Positions 1 through 7,022 of a DNA stretch of 23,697 nucleotides are shown here, in pieces. Within the stretch, counting starts at the first letter, position 1. Each line of letters opens with the position of its first letter. The stretch lies in the IMG/VR virus record IMGVR_UViG_3300022744_000099, positions 1-23,697 of that record. One strand, given 5' to 3'. A program made the translations under genes and the position numbers. The notes under the pieces were generated by a model. That model was not told the origin of the DNA, ran no database searches, and saw nothing but the letters and a program-made list of their open reading frames with translations. Source of the stretch: a virus.

Positions 1-1022
1 ATCGGGGCGAGGAGGATGTTCCGGTTGCCGGATGTCGCCGTCGGCACCGGATCGGCCGCGCTCCGGGGCACGTTGTTCGTGTTGTTCGGGACGACGATCG
101 GGGTGACGACCGCGTGGTGCGTCCCGCCGGCCGACACCGTCGAGAGCGGCTGGCCGACTCCGTGCGTCGAGGTGTGCGCCGGGGACGTGCCCCGCAGCGG
201 AACGACGAACGGCTCTTTCGCGTCGAGGACGAACTTCTTGATCCCCCGCGCGATCCGCCGCAGCGTCGCCTCGGCGAGCGGACGCTTGGGCACGCCGTCG
301 GCGCCGGTCTCGCGCGCCCACGCACGCGCCTCGTCCTTGGTCGCGAAGATCGAGAGGCCCAAGTTCGACCAGTCGATGATCTCGGCGGCGGCGCGGTATG
401 GCTTCAGCCCCGGGCCGTGCGTCGGCGTCGGCCACCGGATCGGCTGCCCGTCGCGGCGGGCGACCAGGAAGAACCGCTTCCGGCTCGTGTACCCGCCGAA
501 CCGATGCGACTCGAGCTCGCGCCACTCGACTGCGTACCCGAGGTTGGTCAGCCGCTTGAGCCATCGGCGGAACGACTCGCCGCGCCGGGCGGGGTCGGGC
601 CGATTGTCCGGACCGAGCGGACCCCAGTTCAGGAACTCAACGACGTTCTCCATCGTCACGAGGTCCGGCCGCATCCTCTCGACCCAGTACAGGACGACGC
701 CCGCGAGGCCGCGACGACGACGCGCCTTGTGCGGGTCGCGGAACGGCTTCCCGCCGCGCGCCCGGCTGAAGTAGGTGCAGTCCGGCGAGGCGTGCAGGTG
801 GCTCACCTTGCGGCGGCGCACCGCGCGCGTCGGGTCGACGGCGAACACGTCGGCGAGGTGGTGGTACGTCTCCGGGTGGTTCTGCGTGTGCAGCGCGATC
901 GCGTCCGGGTCGTGGTTCACGGCCACGTCGACCGGCCGCCCATGCGCCGCCTGCAGCGCACCTGACGCCCCGCCGCCGCCCGCGAACAAGTCGACGATCG
1001 CGCCGGTGAAGAGGTCACGCAT
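1..1022 (-). CDS. C5-cytosine DNA methyltransferase, 3' end cut by window
   Basis: Transfers a methyl group from S-adenosylmethionine to C5 of cytosine in DNA; in a phage this usually protects the genome from host restriction. The reading frame is open from ATG at 1022 to the window edge (340 residues, C-terminus missing). Visible motifs in family order are: motif I VDLFAGGGGASG (about 10-21, SAM binding); motif IV SPDCTYFS with catalytic Cys82, a Dcm-type variant of PPCQ; motif VI MENVVEF (Glu126); and a motif VIII-like YTSRKRFF (about 179-185). Residues from about 200 on would hold the target-recognition region. The ATG overlaps the stop of the upstream cysteine-rich gene by 8 bases, so translation is probably coupled. 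No restriction enzyme gene lies next to it in the window, so it looks like an orphan phage methylase. Family assignment is firm; the target sequence cannot be read. Confidence 0.93.
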   Translation of the reverse strand, partial: MRDLFTGAIVDLFAGGGGASGALQAAHGRPVDVAVNHDPDAIALHTQNHPETYHHLADVFAVDPTRAVRRRKVSHLHASPDCTYFSRARGGKPFRDPHKARRRRGLAGVVLYWVERMRPDLVTMENVVEFLNWGPLGPDNRPDPARRGESFRRWLKRLTNLGYAVEWRELESHRFGGYTSRKRFFLVARRDGQPIRWPTPTHGPGLKPYRAAAEIIDWSNLGLSIFATKDEARAWARETGADGVPKRPLAEATLRRIARGIKKFVLDAKEPFVVPLRGTSPAHTSTHGVGQPLSTVSAGGTHHAVVTPIVVPNNTNNVPRSAADPVPTATSGNRNILLAP

Positions 1023-1527
1023 CCGCCGCCTCCAACCGATCCGCCTTCACGCCGACCGCGACGAGCACCTCGACCGGGCGCCGGCAGTGCTCGCACCGCC
1101 CGGCAACGATCCGGTGCTTCGCGGCCGGCGCGGTCCCGACGCCGGCTTCGGTCAGGTTCGACCGGCACTTCGGGCACGCGCTGCACGCGAACATCGTTGA
1201 GGGACGCCGCGCACGGCGGGCCGCGAGCACGCAGTCCCGGCCGCAGTACCGGGGCAGATGGCCGGGAGCCCGGCGGATGCACACGAACTCGACGCCGCAC
1301 GTCTGGCGCGCGATCACCGGCCGCGTCGGGATCAGCAACACGCGCGCGACCCGCCGAGCGGTGTTCCGGCGGAGGCGCACCTCGGGCCGCGCGAGGTAGT
1401 TGCGCTGGTAGATGGCGTCGCAGAGCTTCTTGAACTCGCGCTTCTCGCGCTGGTGCCGCCAGTCGGCCATCCGCGCCGACTTGCCGACGAGGAACCCCGC
1501 CCGCTCGCTGTAATCGAGGTCGATCAC
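1015..1527 (-). CDS. Cysteine-rich (double zinc-finger-like) phage protein, 170 aa
   Basis: Function not recognised. The first 75 residues are basic and largely helical. Next come two likely metal sites: Cys77, Cys83, Cys95 and Cys99 (TC-G-V-E-F ... RYCGRDC), which resembles the treble-clef knuckle of phage DNA-binding proteins; and CPKC (118-121) paired with CEHC (145-148), the spacing of a zinc ribbon. Cys115 is extra. GTG at 1527 was chosen because it makes a 4-base GTGA overlap with the stop of the preceding gene, the pattern used throughout this operon. Its own stop overlaps the methyltransferase start. Being between a winged-helix-like protein and a DNA methylase, it may bind DNA or assist the methylase; that is inference from position and zinc motifs only. 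Confidence 0.8.
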   Translation of the reverse strand: MIDLDYSERAGFLVGKSARMADWRHQREKREFKKLCDAIYQRNYLARPEVRLRRNTARRVARVLLIPTRPVIARQTCGVEFVCIRRAPGHLPRYCGRDCVLAARRARRPSTMFACSACPKCRSNLTEAGVGTAPAAKHRIVAGRCEHCRRPVEVLVAVGVKADRLEAADA

Positions 1528-2105
1528 AGCCGCGCCACGAGCGCCCGGCAGTACTCGACCGGCAGGATCACGCCCGGCCCCTCCGCGCCCTCGCGCAGGT
1601 ACCGGATCGCGTCGGCGGCGAGCGACGGGCGGACGGGCTCGGTGGCCGTCTCGGCGACCGGCTCGGCCTTCCGGCGCTTCGTCGGCCGCTCGTCGGGCAC
1701 CTGCGAGGCGAGCGCGACCGTCCGGCCGTTGCGCTCGGTCGGTCCGGCGCCGATCGCGGCGAGGTCCGAGAGCAGCGGCGAGAGCGACTCGTAGCCGAGC
1801 GCCTCGCGCAGGTCCGACCGGGTCGCCGGTCCGTGCACCTCCAGGTGCGCGCGCAGGCGGATCCGCCGCGCCTCGATGTTGTCCTTCGTGTCCCTCGGCA
1901 TTCCGGTCTCCGTCCGCGGCTCCGGCCGCTTGAACAGGTCCTCGCGGACCGTGGTGATCACCGCGTCGCCCCGGAACGCGTCCGCGCGCGTCGAGGCGTT
2001 CTTCACGTCCGCCACCGGCGTCACGTCCACGTCCGGCACGCTGCCGTCCCAGAGGCGGGCGTTGCGCGGCTTCTCGCGTTCGAGCTCGATCAGGGGCCGG
2101 ATCAC
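1524..2105 (-). CDS. Hypothetical protein with winged-helix-like domain, 193 aa
   Basis: No family recognised by name. Residues about 78-134 (from NIEARRIRLRAHLEVHGP through RTVALAS) have the helix-helix-wing layout of a small winged-helix domain: two helices around SDLREALGYESLSPLLSDL, then a short beta hairpin. A charged linker (about 135-160) follows, then a short helical C-terminus ending PVEYCRALVARL. GTG at 2105 is favoured because it forms a GTGA overlap with the stop of the preceding 62-residue gene; a longer upstream reading exists but would run back through that gene. The stop overlaps the next gene in the same way. A DNA-binding or regulatory role is plausible, but this is inferred from fold-like patterning. 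Confidence 0.75.
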   Translation of the reverse strand: MIRPLIELEREKPRNARLWDGSVPDVDVTPVADVKNASTRADAFRGDAVITTVREDLFKRPEPRTETGMPRDTKDNIEARRIRLRAHLEVHGPATRSDLREALGYESLSPLLSDLAAIGAGPTERNGRTVALASQVPDERPTKRRKAEPVAETATEPVRPSLAADAIRYLREGAEGPGVILPVEYCRALVARL

Positions 2106-2290
2106 GACGCGGCCTCGCGGTCGTCCTCGGCGTCGCGCGACGTCAACGCCGCCGGGTCGAGCGCCGTACACGCCGCGCACCACGGGCACATGGGCTCGCC
2201 GCCGACGAGCAGCAACGTCGCGGGGACGTGGCACGTACAGCGACTCGCGGGCTCGTGCGCGCCGTCCGGGCCGTTCAACATGTCGGACAT
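2102..2290 (-). CDS. Mini zinc-ribbon-like protein, 62 aa
   Basis: Small protein with cysteines in a CxC ... CxxC-xx-C arrangement (Cys18, Cys20, Cys35, Cys38, Cys41) and an acidic tail. The paired knuckles suggest a bound zinc ion, but the role is unknown. ATG at 2290 was chosen because GGAG stands 6 bases upstream; a second ATG lies three codons in, and a more distant upstream ATG (2359) would overlap the promoter. This is the first gene after the promoter at 2359-2331, so it heads the leftward block that ends in the methyltransferase. Its stop overlaps the next start as GTGA. Two other genes nearby also encode small cysteine-knuckle proteins. Confidence 0.72.
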   Translation of the reverse strand: MSDMLNGPDGAHEPASRCTCHVPATLLLVGGEPMCPWCAACTALDPAALTSRDAEDDREAAS

Positions 2291-2300
2291 CGTCGACTCC

Positions 2301-2332
2301 GTCCCACGTGGGGCATCGGGTAGGCGTGGGAC
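2301..2332. promoter_or_regulatory. Inverted repeat, probable operator
   Basis: GTCCCACG (2301-2308) and CGTGGGAC (2325-2332) form a perfect 8-base inverted repeat with a 16-base spacer. The left arm also lies in a perfect 10-base palindrome CCCACGTGGG (2303-2312), so the CCCACG half-site occurs three times. The right arm overlaps the -10 element of the leftward promoter, and the rest covers the expected transcription start and leader. That placement suits a repressor operator; alternatively the leader RNA could fold into a hairpin just upstream of the Shine-Dalgarno sequence at 2290. Confidence 0.6.
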
Positions 2333-2359
2333 TCTAAAGGAAAGCCGCACGACTGTCAA
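2331..2359 (-). promoter_or_regulatory. Sigma-70-type promoter of leftward operon II
   Basis: On the minus strand, TTGACA (2359-2354) is followed by exactly 17 bases and TAGAGT (2336-2331). The -35 is a perfect consensus and the -10 matches at four of six positions, in DNA otherwise near 70% GC. The start site should fall about 2324, giving a leader of roughly 35 bases before ATG 2290. It lies just after the stop of the SEC-C gene, so it can restart transcription of the methyltransferase block independently of the helicase block. Confidence 0.75.
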
Positions 2360-2362
2360 ACA

Positions 2363-2716
2363 TCATCCGCGCACGCCCTCGGGGTGGCACTTCTTCCACT
2401 TCAGGCCCGAGCCGCACGGGCACGGCTCGTTCCGCTCCGAGCCCGACGGGCGCCGGAGCGTCCCCTTCGCCGCCGCCTCCTCGCCGACCATGAGCTCCAC
2501 GCCCGGCGGCAGGGCGATGTCGTAGCCCTGACCGCACCCCGGGCACTTCGCGTGGTAGCTGTGGCGGAAGGTGTGGTCCTCGAGCTTCGCGAGCCCGGAT
2601 GCCTGCATGTCCTCGGCGCGAATGACCGCAGTGCAGCGACGGCAGGCGAACGTCGGCTCGAGGCGGCGGACACGGGACTTCTCGGCGATGGCGACGGCGG
2701 AGGCGAGTTCGCTCAT
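2363..2716 (-). CDS. Zinc-ribbon and SEC-C motif protein, 117 aa
   Basis: Two metal sites are visible. CRRC (25-28) and CPGC (58-61) form a zinc ribbon in the N-terminal half, and the C-terminus carries a canonical SEC-C motif, NEPCPCGSGLKWKKCH (97-111; Cys99, Cys101, Cys110, His111). SEC-C is known from SecA and many small bacterial and phage proteins, where it binds zinc and mediates protein contacts. ATG at 2716 overlaps the preceding stop by 4 bases (ATGA). It closes the block that starts at 5950. A partner cannot be named; with a primase-helicase upstream, a replication accessory is possible. Confidence 0.82.
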   Translation of the reverse strand: MSELASAVAIAEKSRVRRLEPTFACRRCTAVIRAEDMQASGLAKLEDHTFRHSYHAKCPGCGQGYDIALPPGVELMVGEEAAAKGTLRRPSGSERNEPCPCGSGLKWKKCHPEGVRG

Positions 2717-3069
2717 GGATTCCTGATCCTTTCGAGGGCGTGTGCGACCGCCTTTCGCCGGGCTCCGGCGAGGGATCGGTCTTGGCCGCGGGCCTTCCGG
2801 CGCCGGCCGACGTGGACTTCCCAGACGAACGAGCCCGCATGCGCGTACGCGACCGCGCGGATGGATCGAAGACGGCTCGCCTCGCGGGCGACGACGACGG
2901 TCCAGAGGCGTCCCGTCCACACCATCGCCGCGACAAGCGCCTCGACCGCGCCCGAGTCCGGCCCCGGCGCCGGTCCTACGGACGCCTTGCCGGAGGCGCC
3001 CGACCCCGCCTCGGCACCATTGCCGGACGGGACGACGTCGGGGCCGGACTCGGGCGCGGGCGGGTTCAC
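2713..3069 (-). CDS. Hypothetical protein, 118 aa
   Basis: Not recognised. The first 40 residues are a low-complexity, Pro/Gly/Ser/Ala-rich flexible segment. The rest is a compact basic domain: a helix at about 41-50, beta strands around RLWTVVVA and GSFVWEVHVGRR, and a strongly basic helical tail (RRRKARGQDR ... ALERIRNP). The tail could bind nucleic acid, which would suit a gene next to a primase-helicase. GTG at 3069 forms the GTGA overlap with the helicase stop, and its own stop overlaps the next start (ATGA), so it is surely co-translated. Function is unknown. Confidence 0.7.
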   Translation of the reverse strand: MNPPAPESGPDVVPSGNGAEAGSGASGKASVGPAPGPDSGAVEALVAAMVWTGRLWTVVVAREASRLRSIRAVAYAHAGSFVWEVHVGRRRKARGQDRSLAGARRKAVAHALERIRNP

Positions 3070-5537
3070 GTCGTGCCTCCGGCGATCACCTGGAACGGGG
3101 GCGCGTGCTGGCCGGCGCGCACGAGCGGTAGGCGCAGGAGCTCGGGCGTCGGCACATACACGCGGACGCGGTGCCCGCCGATGCGCTCCCGGGCGCCGCG
3201 CGTGAAGCCCATGCCGGCGAGCACCGACGCGATCTCGCGCTCGGTCGCGGGCGTCAAGTCGCCGGGGCTCTTCCCGAGGGCCTGTTCGGCGACCGTCGAC
3301 ACCCACACCGTGCCGGGGCGCTTCTCGGGCGCGATCGCACGCCACCACGCGGCGACGCGGTCGGCCACGGCGCTCGTGCGGACGCGCGAGGCGGTGACCT
3401 GCCGGAGCGTCAGCTCGTCCTCGACCTCGAAGAACCACTTCGTCCCGGCGCGGTAGAGCGCGACGGCCTCGGCCCAGAGCTGGTCCCGGTCGCGCTCGAG
3501 GGCGGCGATGTCGATGCGCTCTCCGACGCGCACCGGCCACCACCGGCGGATGCCCTTATTGCTCGTGAGCCAGTCGTCGTCCTCGGTCGTGCCGACGAAG
3601 ACGCACCGACGCGCCTTGTTCGCGATGGTCGCGGCGTAGGGCGGGCGGTAGACGTCCTCCCGGGTCGTCAGGAAGGCGTTCATCGACTCGCGCGAGCGGC
3701 CGTTCATGATCGAGGCGAGTTCGGCGAGCTCGATGATCCACGAGCGCGCCGCGACCATCTTCGTGTCCTTGTCGGCGAGGTCCACGGACGCGACGGTGTA
3801 GAACGGCCCGCCGAGCGCCGCGAAGAAGCTCGACTTTCGCCGGCCCATTTCACCCTCGAACACGAGCACCGTGTCGACCTGGCACCCGGGCTCGAGCACG
3901 CGGGCGACGCAGGACACGATCCACTTCGTGCCGATCTCGACGAGAAGCCGCTCGGCCTCGCCCGGGGGCAGGTCGAGGTCGGAGTCGAGCGAGCCGTGCA
4001 CGTAGTCGAGGAGCAGGCGGTCGGTGCGGAACACGCCGTCCCACGTGAGGCCGTTCAGGTAGTCGAGGAGCGGGTCGAAGGCGTTCCCGCGAGCGACGAG
4101 CAGCAGCGTCGCCTTCACGTCCGCGACGGCGAAGCGCACGTCGAAGTGCTCGGCCATCCAGTTCGCCACGGCCTGCGGCAGGACCTCAAGGTCACGTTCC
4201 GGCGCGGGGAGCGGCCCACCCACGACTTCGATCGAGCTCGTGAGTGCGTTCCAGCGGATCACGCCGCGCCAGTCCGGCACGTGGTCGAGCAGGAGCCGCA
4301 GGTTCAGCGGGTCCGGCGAGAGCGCCGGAAGCCGACCCTCCTTCGCCGGGACGAGCTTCAGCTTCGTCTTCCAGTGCTCGTCGTCCTCGTCGTTCGCCTT
4401 CGGGCTCGGGTCGGCCGCCGAGGCGGCGTCGTAGGCCTCACGGTGGGCCTGCGGCATGAGCTCGCGCGGCACGACCGAGAGTAGGTGGTGGCGGACGGCG
4501 AGGTCCTGGGCGACGCGCTGTCGGTCGCTCTCGTCTCGCCTGCGAGTCGCGCGGGCGAAACAGTCCTCGGCTTCGGCCCGCCAGTGCGCCTCGCCCTCGG
4601 GGTGCGCCATGCCGACGACGGAGCGGCGAACGAGTTCGTAGGCCACCGGCGGCGGCGTGCCGGCCGGCAGTGACACGGCCAGGATCGACATGACTGCGTT
4701 CAGCGTCCGGTCCCGCTCGCCGGCAGGGGCGAGGGGCTCACCGTCGAGCACGCGCCCGAGCCACGCCGCACGCGCGTCCTTCGCGCGGGTGTATTTCGTG
4801 CGCTGGGCCTTCACGGCCGCTTCGAGCGCCTGCAGGTCGTAGGCGGCGGGGTCGACCGGCGGCGCGGGCGGCGTCGTTTCGCTGAAATTGTCGCTGGATT
4901 CCGGCGACGCCTGCACCTCGACGAGCGGTACGCGAGGCGCCTGCACGGCGTCCACGTCGAGCGCCTCGCCGGGCATGTCGTAGGCGAGGAACTGGCCGAG
5001 ACGCCGCTCCGGGATGCGGGGCGTGTAGTAGAGGCGCGCGGGGTCCTTGCACGCTTCGTCGAGCGGCACGGCGCCGAGTCCCAGGAACGCCCGCGCGGCT
5101 TGCCAGAACGACGGCCAGTCCGCTCCCGGCACCGGGCGTGACAGGGCGATTACGACGCGCAGCGCCGCCGCGTCGGGCCTCGACGGGGGGCGATGGGAGT
5201 GGGTCGAGTGCGCGACGTAGGCCCGGCCCTCAAGTGCCGCGAACACCGTGCGGATCTGCGCGGCCGTGAGACCGTCGAGGTCGAGGACGAGCGCCGAGAC
5301 GTGCTCGACGTTCTCGTTTCTGCGGCTCGTGCCGGCGCGCAGGGCGCCCGGCGACCACGAGAAGCCGTCCTTCTCGGGGCACTCGCCGCCCGCGGCCTTG
5401 TCGCAGTCGCACGGCGTCGGCACGGGGGTCGTGAGCAGCTCGGCGAGCTCACGCCACGTGGTCGTCCTCCGCTGGCCCGCAGGCTTCTTCTTGGAGGCGT
5501 AGAAGGTGACGTCGAGCGACGCCGTGTCCAGGATCAT
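3066..5537 (-). CDS. Primase-polymerase / VapE-type superfamily 3-like helicase, 823 aa
   Basis: Replication protein that should lay primers and unwind phage DNA. The N-terminal domain (about 75-200) looks like an archaeo-eukaryotic PrimPol: acidic pair in LVLDLDG (Asp86, Asp88), HSTHSH (110-115), then RVVIALSRP. A middle linker contains basic and acidic helices. The C-terminal domain (about 405-705) is the virulence-associated E helicase: a Walker A-like loop at 561-570 with GEMGRRKSS (Lys568), an acidic Walker B-like strand in SWIIELAEL, and the RRWWPV sensor (Arg664/665). A Cys-rich patch CDCDK...GEC (43-53) may bind metal. The Walker A is unusual, with Arg where Gly normally precedes the Lys. 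ATG at 5537 has GAGGGACGG before it. It lies 35 bases after the 125-residue gene and overlaps the next gene by GTGA. Confidence 0.9.
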   Translation of the reverse strand: MILDTASLDVTFYASKKKPAGQRRTTTWRELAELLTTPVPTPCDCDKAAGGECPEKDGFSWSPGALRAGTSRRNENVEHVSALVLDLDGLTAAQIRTVFAALEGRAYVAHSTHSHRPPSRPDAAALRVVIALSRPVPGADWPSFWQAARAFLGLGAVPLDEACKDPARLYYTPRIPERRLGQFLAYDMPGEALDVDAVQAPRVPLVEVQASPESSDNFSETTPPAPPVDPAAYDLQALEAAVKAQRTKYTRAKDARAAWLGRVLDGEPLAPAGERDRTLNAVMSILAVSLPAGTPPPVAYELVRRSVVGMAHPEGEAHWRAEAEDCFARATRRRDESDRQRVAQDLAVRHHLLSVVPRELMPQAHREAYDAASAADPSPKANDEDDEHWKTKLKLVPAKEGRLPALSPDPLNLRLLLDHVPDWRGVIRWNALTSSIEVVGGPLPAPERDLEVLPQAVANWMAEHFDVRFAVADVKATLLLVARGNAFDPLLDYLNGLTWDGVFRTDRLLLDYVHGSLDSDLDLPPGEAERLLVEIGTKWIVSCVARVLEPGCQVDTVLVFEGEMGRRKSSFFAALGGPFYTVASVDLADKDTKMVAARSWIIELAELASIMNGRSRESMNAFLTTREDVYRPPYAATIANKARRCVFVGTTEDDDWLTSNKGIRRWWPVRVGERIDIAALERDRDQLWAEAVALYRAGTKWFFEVEDELTLRQVTASRVRTSAVADRVAAWWRAIAPEKRPGTVWVSTVAEQALGKSPGDLTPATEREIASVLAGMGFTRGARERIGGHRVRVYVPTPELLRLPLVRAGQHAPPFQVIAGGTT

Positions 5538-5572
5538 CCGTCCCTCGAGAGGTAGCGGCTGGCGGGGTGTGG

Positions 5573-5950
5573 TCAGCGGTCCGTCGGCTGGTAGACGGTG
5601 GTGCGCTGGGCTGTGTCGTACACCGGCCGCAGGCGCGCGGGGAAGGAATCGCTGTCCTGCGCGAGGGCGGTGAGGACGTCGTCCGCGATCGGGGCCGCGT
5701 CGACGTGCGGCGGCAGGAGCGTCCGCACGAGCTCGGTCGCGCGCTCACGCGTCACGTGGCCGGCCGTCTTGGCTTCGGCGAGGAGCACGCCGGCGAGGGA
5801 ACGGGGCGAAAGAACCGCCGCCCGTGCCGCCGCCGCCACGATCGCGGTCGGGGTGATGGGCGTCGAGCCGTCCGTGCGCGCCTCGCGCAGGGTCTCGAGC
5901 CGCAGGAGGGAGCGAAGCGCGGGCGGGGTGTAGATGGAGACGGTGGCCAT
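5573..5950 (-). CDS. Small helical protein, first gene of early operon, 125 aa
   Basis: Function unknown. The protein is Ala/Leu/Arg-rich and predicted mostly helical, with clear segments around RSLLRLETLRE, TAIVAAAARAAV, RERATELVRTLL and IADDVLTALAQ. It has no Cys, signal or membrane segment. It is the first gene of the leftward block containing the primase-helicase and ends 35 bases before it, so a replication or early regulatory role is likely but unproved. The start is uncertain: ATG 5950 gives MATVSIYTPP; ATG 5968, six codons upstream, is equally possible because neither has a strong ribosome site. Further extension would run into the TGGACC repeats. Confidence 0.68.
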   Translation of the reverse strand: MATVSIYTPPALRSLLRLETLREARTDGSTPITPTAIVAAAARAAVLSPRSLAGVLLAEAKTAGHVTRERATELVRTLLPPHVDAAPIADDVLTALAQDSDSFPARLRPVYDTAQRTTVYQPTDR

Positions 5951-6134
5951 GCCCCGGACGTCTAGCATGCCAAGCGCACGCGCGCAAGCGTGGCCTTTGT
6001 GCCACGGCACGGGGCGTGGCTGGACCGGATTGGACCGCAGTGGACCGGTGGTGGTCCAGTGGTGGTCCACGCGAAATCCTGAGTGTTTCCGCACGGTTAC
6101 GGCACGGTCGGACCGATGGACGGACTGGACCACC

Positions 6135-6260
6135 CCCTTCTATAACCCCTTAGAGAGTCGTCTCTAATATATACATGTATGTAATACACGCAAGGCATAT
6201 TACAACGATAGGAAGCGTATATTACATACCAAGCCATATTAGTGACGGTGCATAGTAAGG
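6135..6260. other. AT-rich island with palindromes; candidate unwinding element
   Basis: This stretch is far richer in A and T than any other part of the window. It contains a hairpin TTAGAGA-GTCG-TCTCTAA (6150-6167), a perfect palindrome ATACATGTAT (6171-6180), and three ATATTA steps at 6197, 6219 and 6236, each preceded by a G/C-rich step. No convincing protein is encoded. Flanked by TGGACC repeats and next to the primase-helicase operon, it could be a DNA-unwinding element of an origin or a stack of divergent promoters. Confidence 0.65.
6166..6193 (-). promoter_or_regulatory. Possible leftward promoter of early operon I
   Basis: On the minus strand, TTGCGT (6193-6188), 16 bases, then TATATT (6171-6166; five of six to consensus). 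It would start transcription near 6158 and give a leader of about 200 bases, crossing the left TGGACC repeats, before the 125-residue gene. It is weak at -35, and many AT-rich hexamers here could serve as a -10, so this is tentative. Confidence 0.35.
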
Positions 6261-6452
6261 TGTTAGGAACGCCGTTTTTCGGTCCCGGCGGTCCACGGTG
6301 TGCCAACCCCGCGAAACGACTCAGGAAATAAGTGGACCACCACGTGGACCGCCACTTTTTGCCCCGCGTCCACGGTCCACGGACTGCGGCATCGGTGCCA
6401 CGGCAATCGGCTCGCGCTCGGGCACCCGTGCCGGTGGCCGGCGCGTGCCCTG

Positions 6453-6482
6453 TTGCCGTCGGTGTCCCTGACGTTTTAGAGT
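6453..6482 (+). promoter_or_regulatory. Possible rightward promoter of packaging/structural genes
   Basis: TTGCCG (6453-6458), 18 bases, TAGAGT (6477-6482). The -10 is identical to that of the strong promoter at 2336-2331, and both are preceded by T-rich bases (TTTAGAGTC). It would leave a leader of about 80 bases before the small terminase start. A TTGACG at 6512-6517 lacks a good partner -10. The match is moderate. Confidence 0.4.
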
Positions 6483-6569
6483 CGTCGCCTGCGGGTTTGA
6501 AGGTCGTTCTCTTGACGCTGTCACAAGCCAACGCGCGTCTACCGTCGACCACCTCGCGCGAGGCGCCAC

Positions 6570-7022
6570 GTGCCCCACGCCAAGACGATCAAGATCCACC
6601 GGGTGACCGACGCGAGCCGCGCGAGGGTCGAGACGGCCATCGCTTGCGGCCTCACCCAGCCCGAGACCGCGCGGCTCATCGGCGTGAGCCTGAGCACCCT
6701 GCTCGAGAAGTACCCGGACGAACTCACCCTCGGTGCGCAGAAGGCCAACATGGTCGTCGCGCAGCAGCTCTATCGGGTCGCTTCGGGCCGGAACAAGAAG
6801 GCTGACGTCCGCACCCAGGTACAGGCCGGCATCGCGTGGCTGAAGATGCGCGGCGGGGCCGCGTGGCAGGAGGGGCCGTCCGTGGTCGTGAACGCGGGCC
6901 CGAGCGCGAACGTCGACGTGAAAGCCGTCCTCGTGAACCTGCAACACCTGCCCGACGACGAGCTCCGAGGCCTCGCGGACGCCCTCGCGAAGGTGCTCCC
7001 CGCCCCGGACGACAAGCCGTGA
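6570..7022 (+). CDS. terS: Terminase small subunit, 150 aa
   Basis: Recognises the phage packaging site and hands DNA to the large subunit. Residues about 25-52 form a helix-turn-helix (LTQPETARLIGVSLSTLLEK) typical of TerS N-terminal DNA-binding domains. A helical oligomerisation core follows (about 55-100), and a C-terminal tail (about 118-150) would contact the large subunit. GTG at 6570 is supported by GAGG 6 bases upstream. The stop overlaps the large-subunit start (GTGA), which is strong context for a terminase pair. It is the first gene of the rightward structural block and follows the non-coding control region, so the packaging site may lie in or near that region or in this gene. Confidence 0.88.
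   Translation: MPHAKTIKIHRVTDASRARVETAIACGLTQPETARLIGVSLSTLLEKYPDELTLGAQKANMVVAQQLYRVASGRNKKADVRTQVQAGIAWLKMRGGAAWQEGPSVVVNAGPSANVDVKAVLVNLQHLPDDELRGLADALAKVLPAPDDKP

Larger units (their letters stand above)
6021..6379. repeat. TGGACC repeat cluster (iteron-like)
   Basis: Ten exact copies of TGGACC or its complement occur here: forward at 6021, 6031, 6041, 6126, 6333 and 6345; reverse at 6053, 6064, 6290 and 6374. Near matches lie at 6109 and 6367. The first three are spaced exactly 10 bases, one helical turn. Extended alignment gives about TGGACCRCCR. The left group (6021-6131) and right group (6290-6379) bracket an AT-rich island. The layout fits initiator- or repressor-binding repeats at a replication origin or control region between divergent gene blocks. 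The motif recurs only sporadically elsewhere. Confidence 0.8.

Noticed and set aside
16-965. Two overlapping plus-strand frames at the left end
   Set aside because: They are complements of the methyltransferase, whose catalytic motifs are all present on the minus strand.
3171-4484. Plus-strand 437-codon frame
   Set aside because: It is antisense to the VapE helicase domain, with no domain of its own.
6097-6552. Minus-strand 151-codon frame across the divergent intergenic region
   Set aside because: It crosses the repeats and the AT-rich island, has no ribosome site, an odd composition and no domain; the region is better explained as regulatory.
6570-6600. CCCACG near the terminase start as another operator copy
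   Set aside because: A single half-site without an inverted partner; expected by chance in GC-rich DNA.
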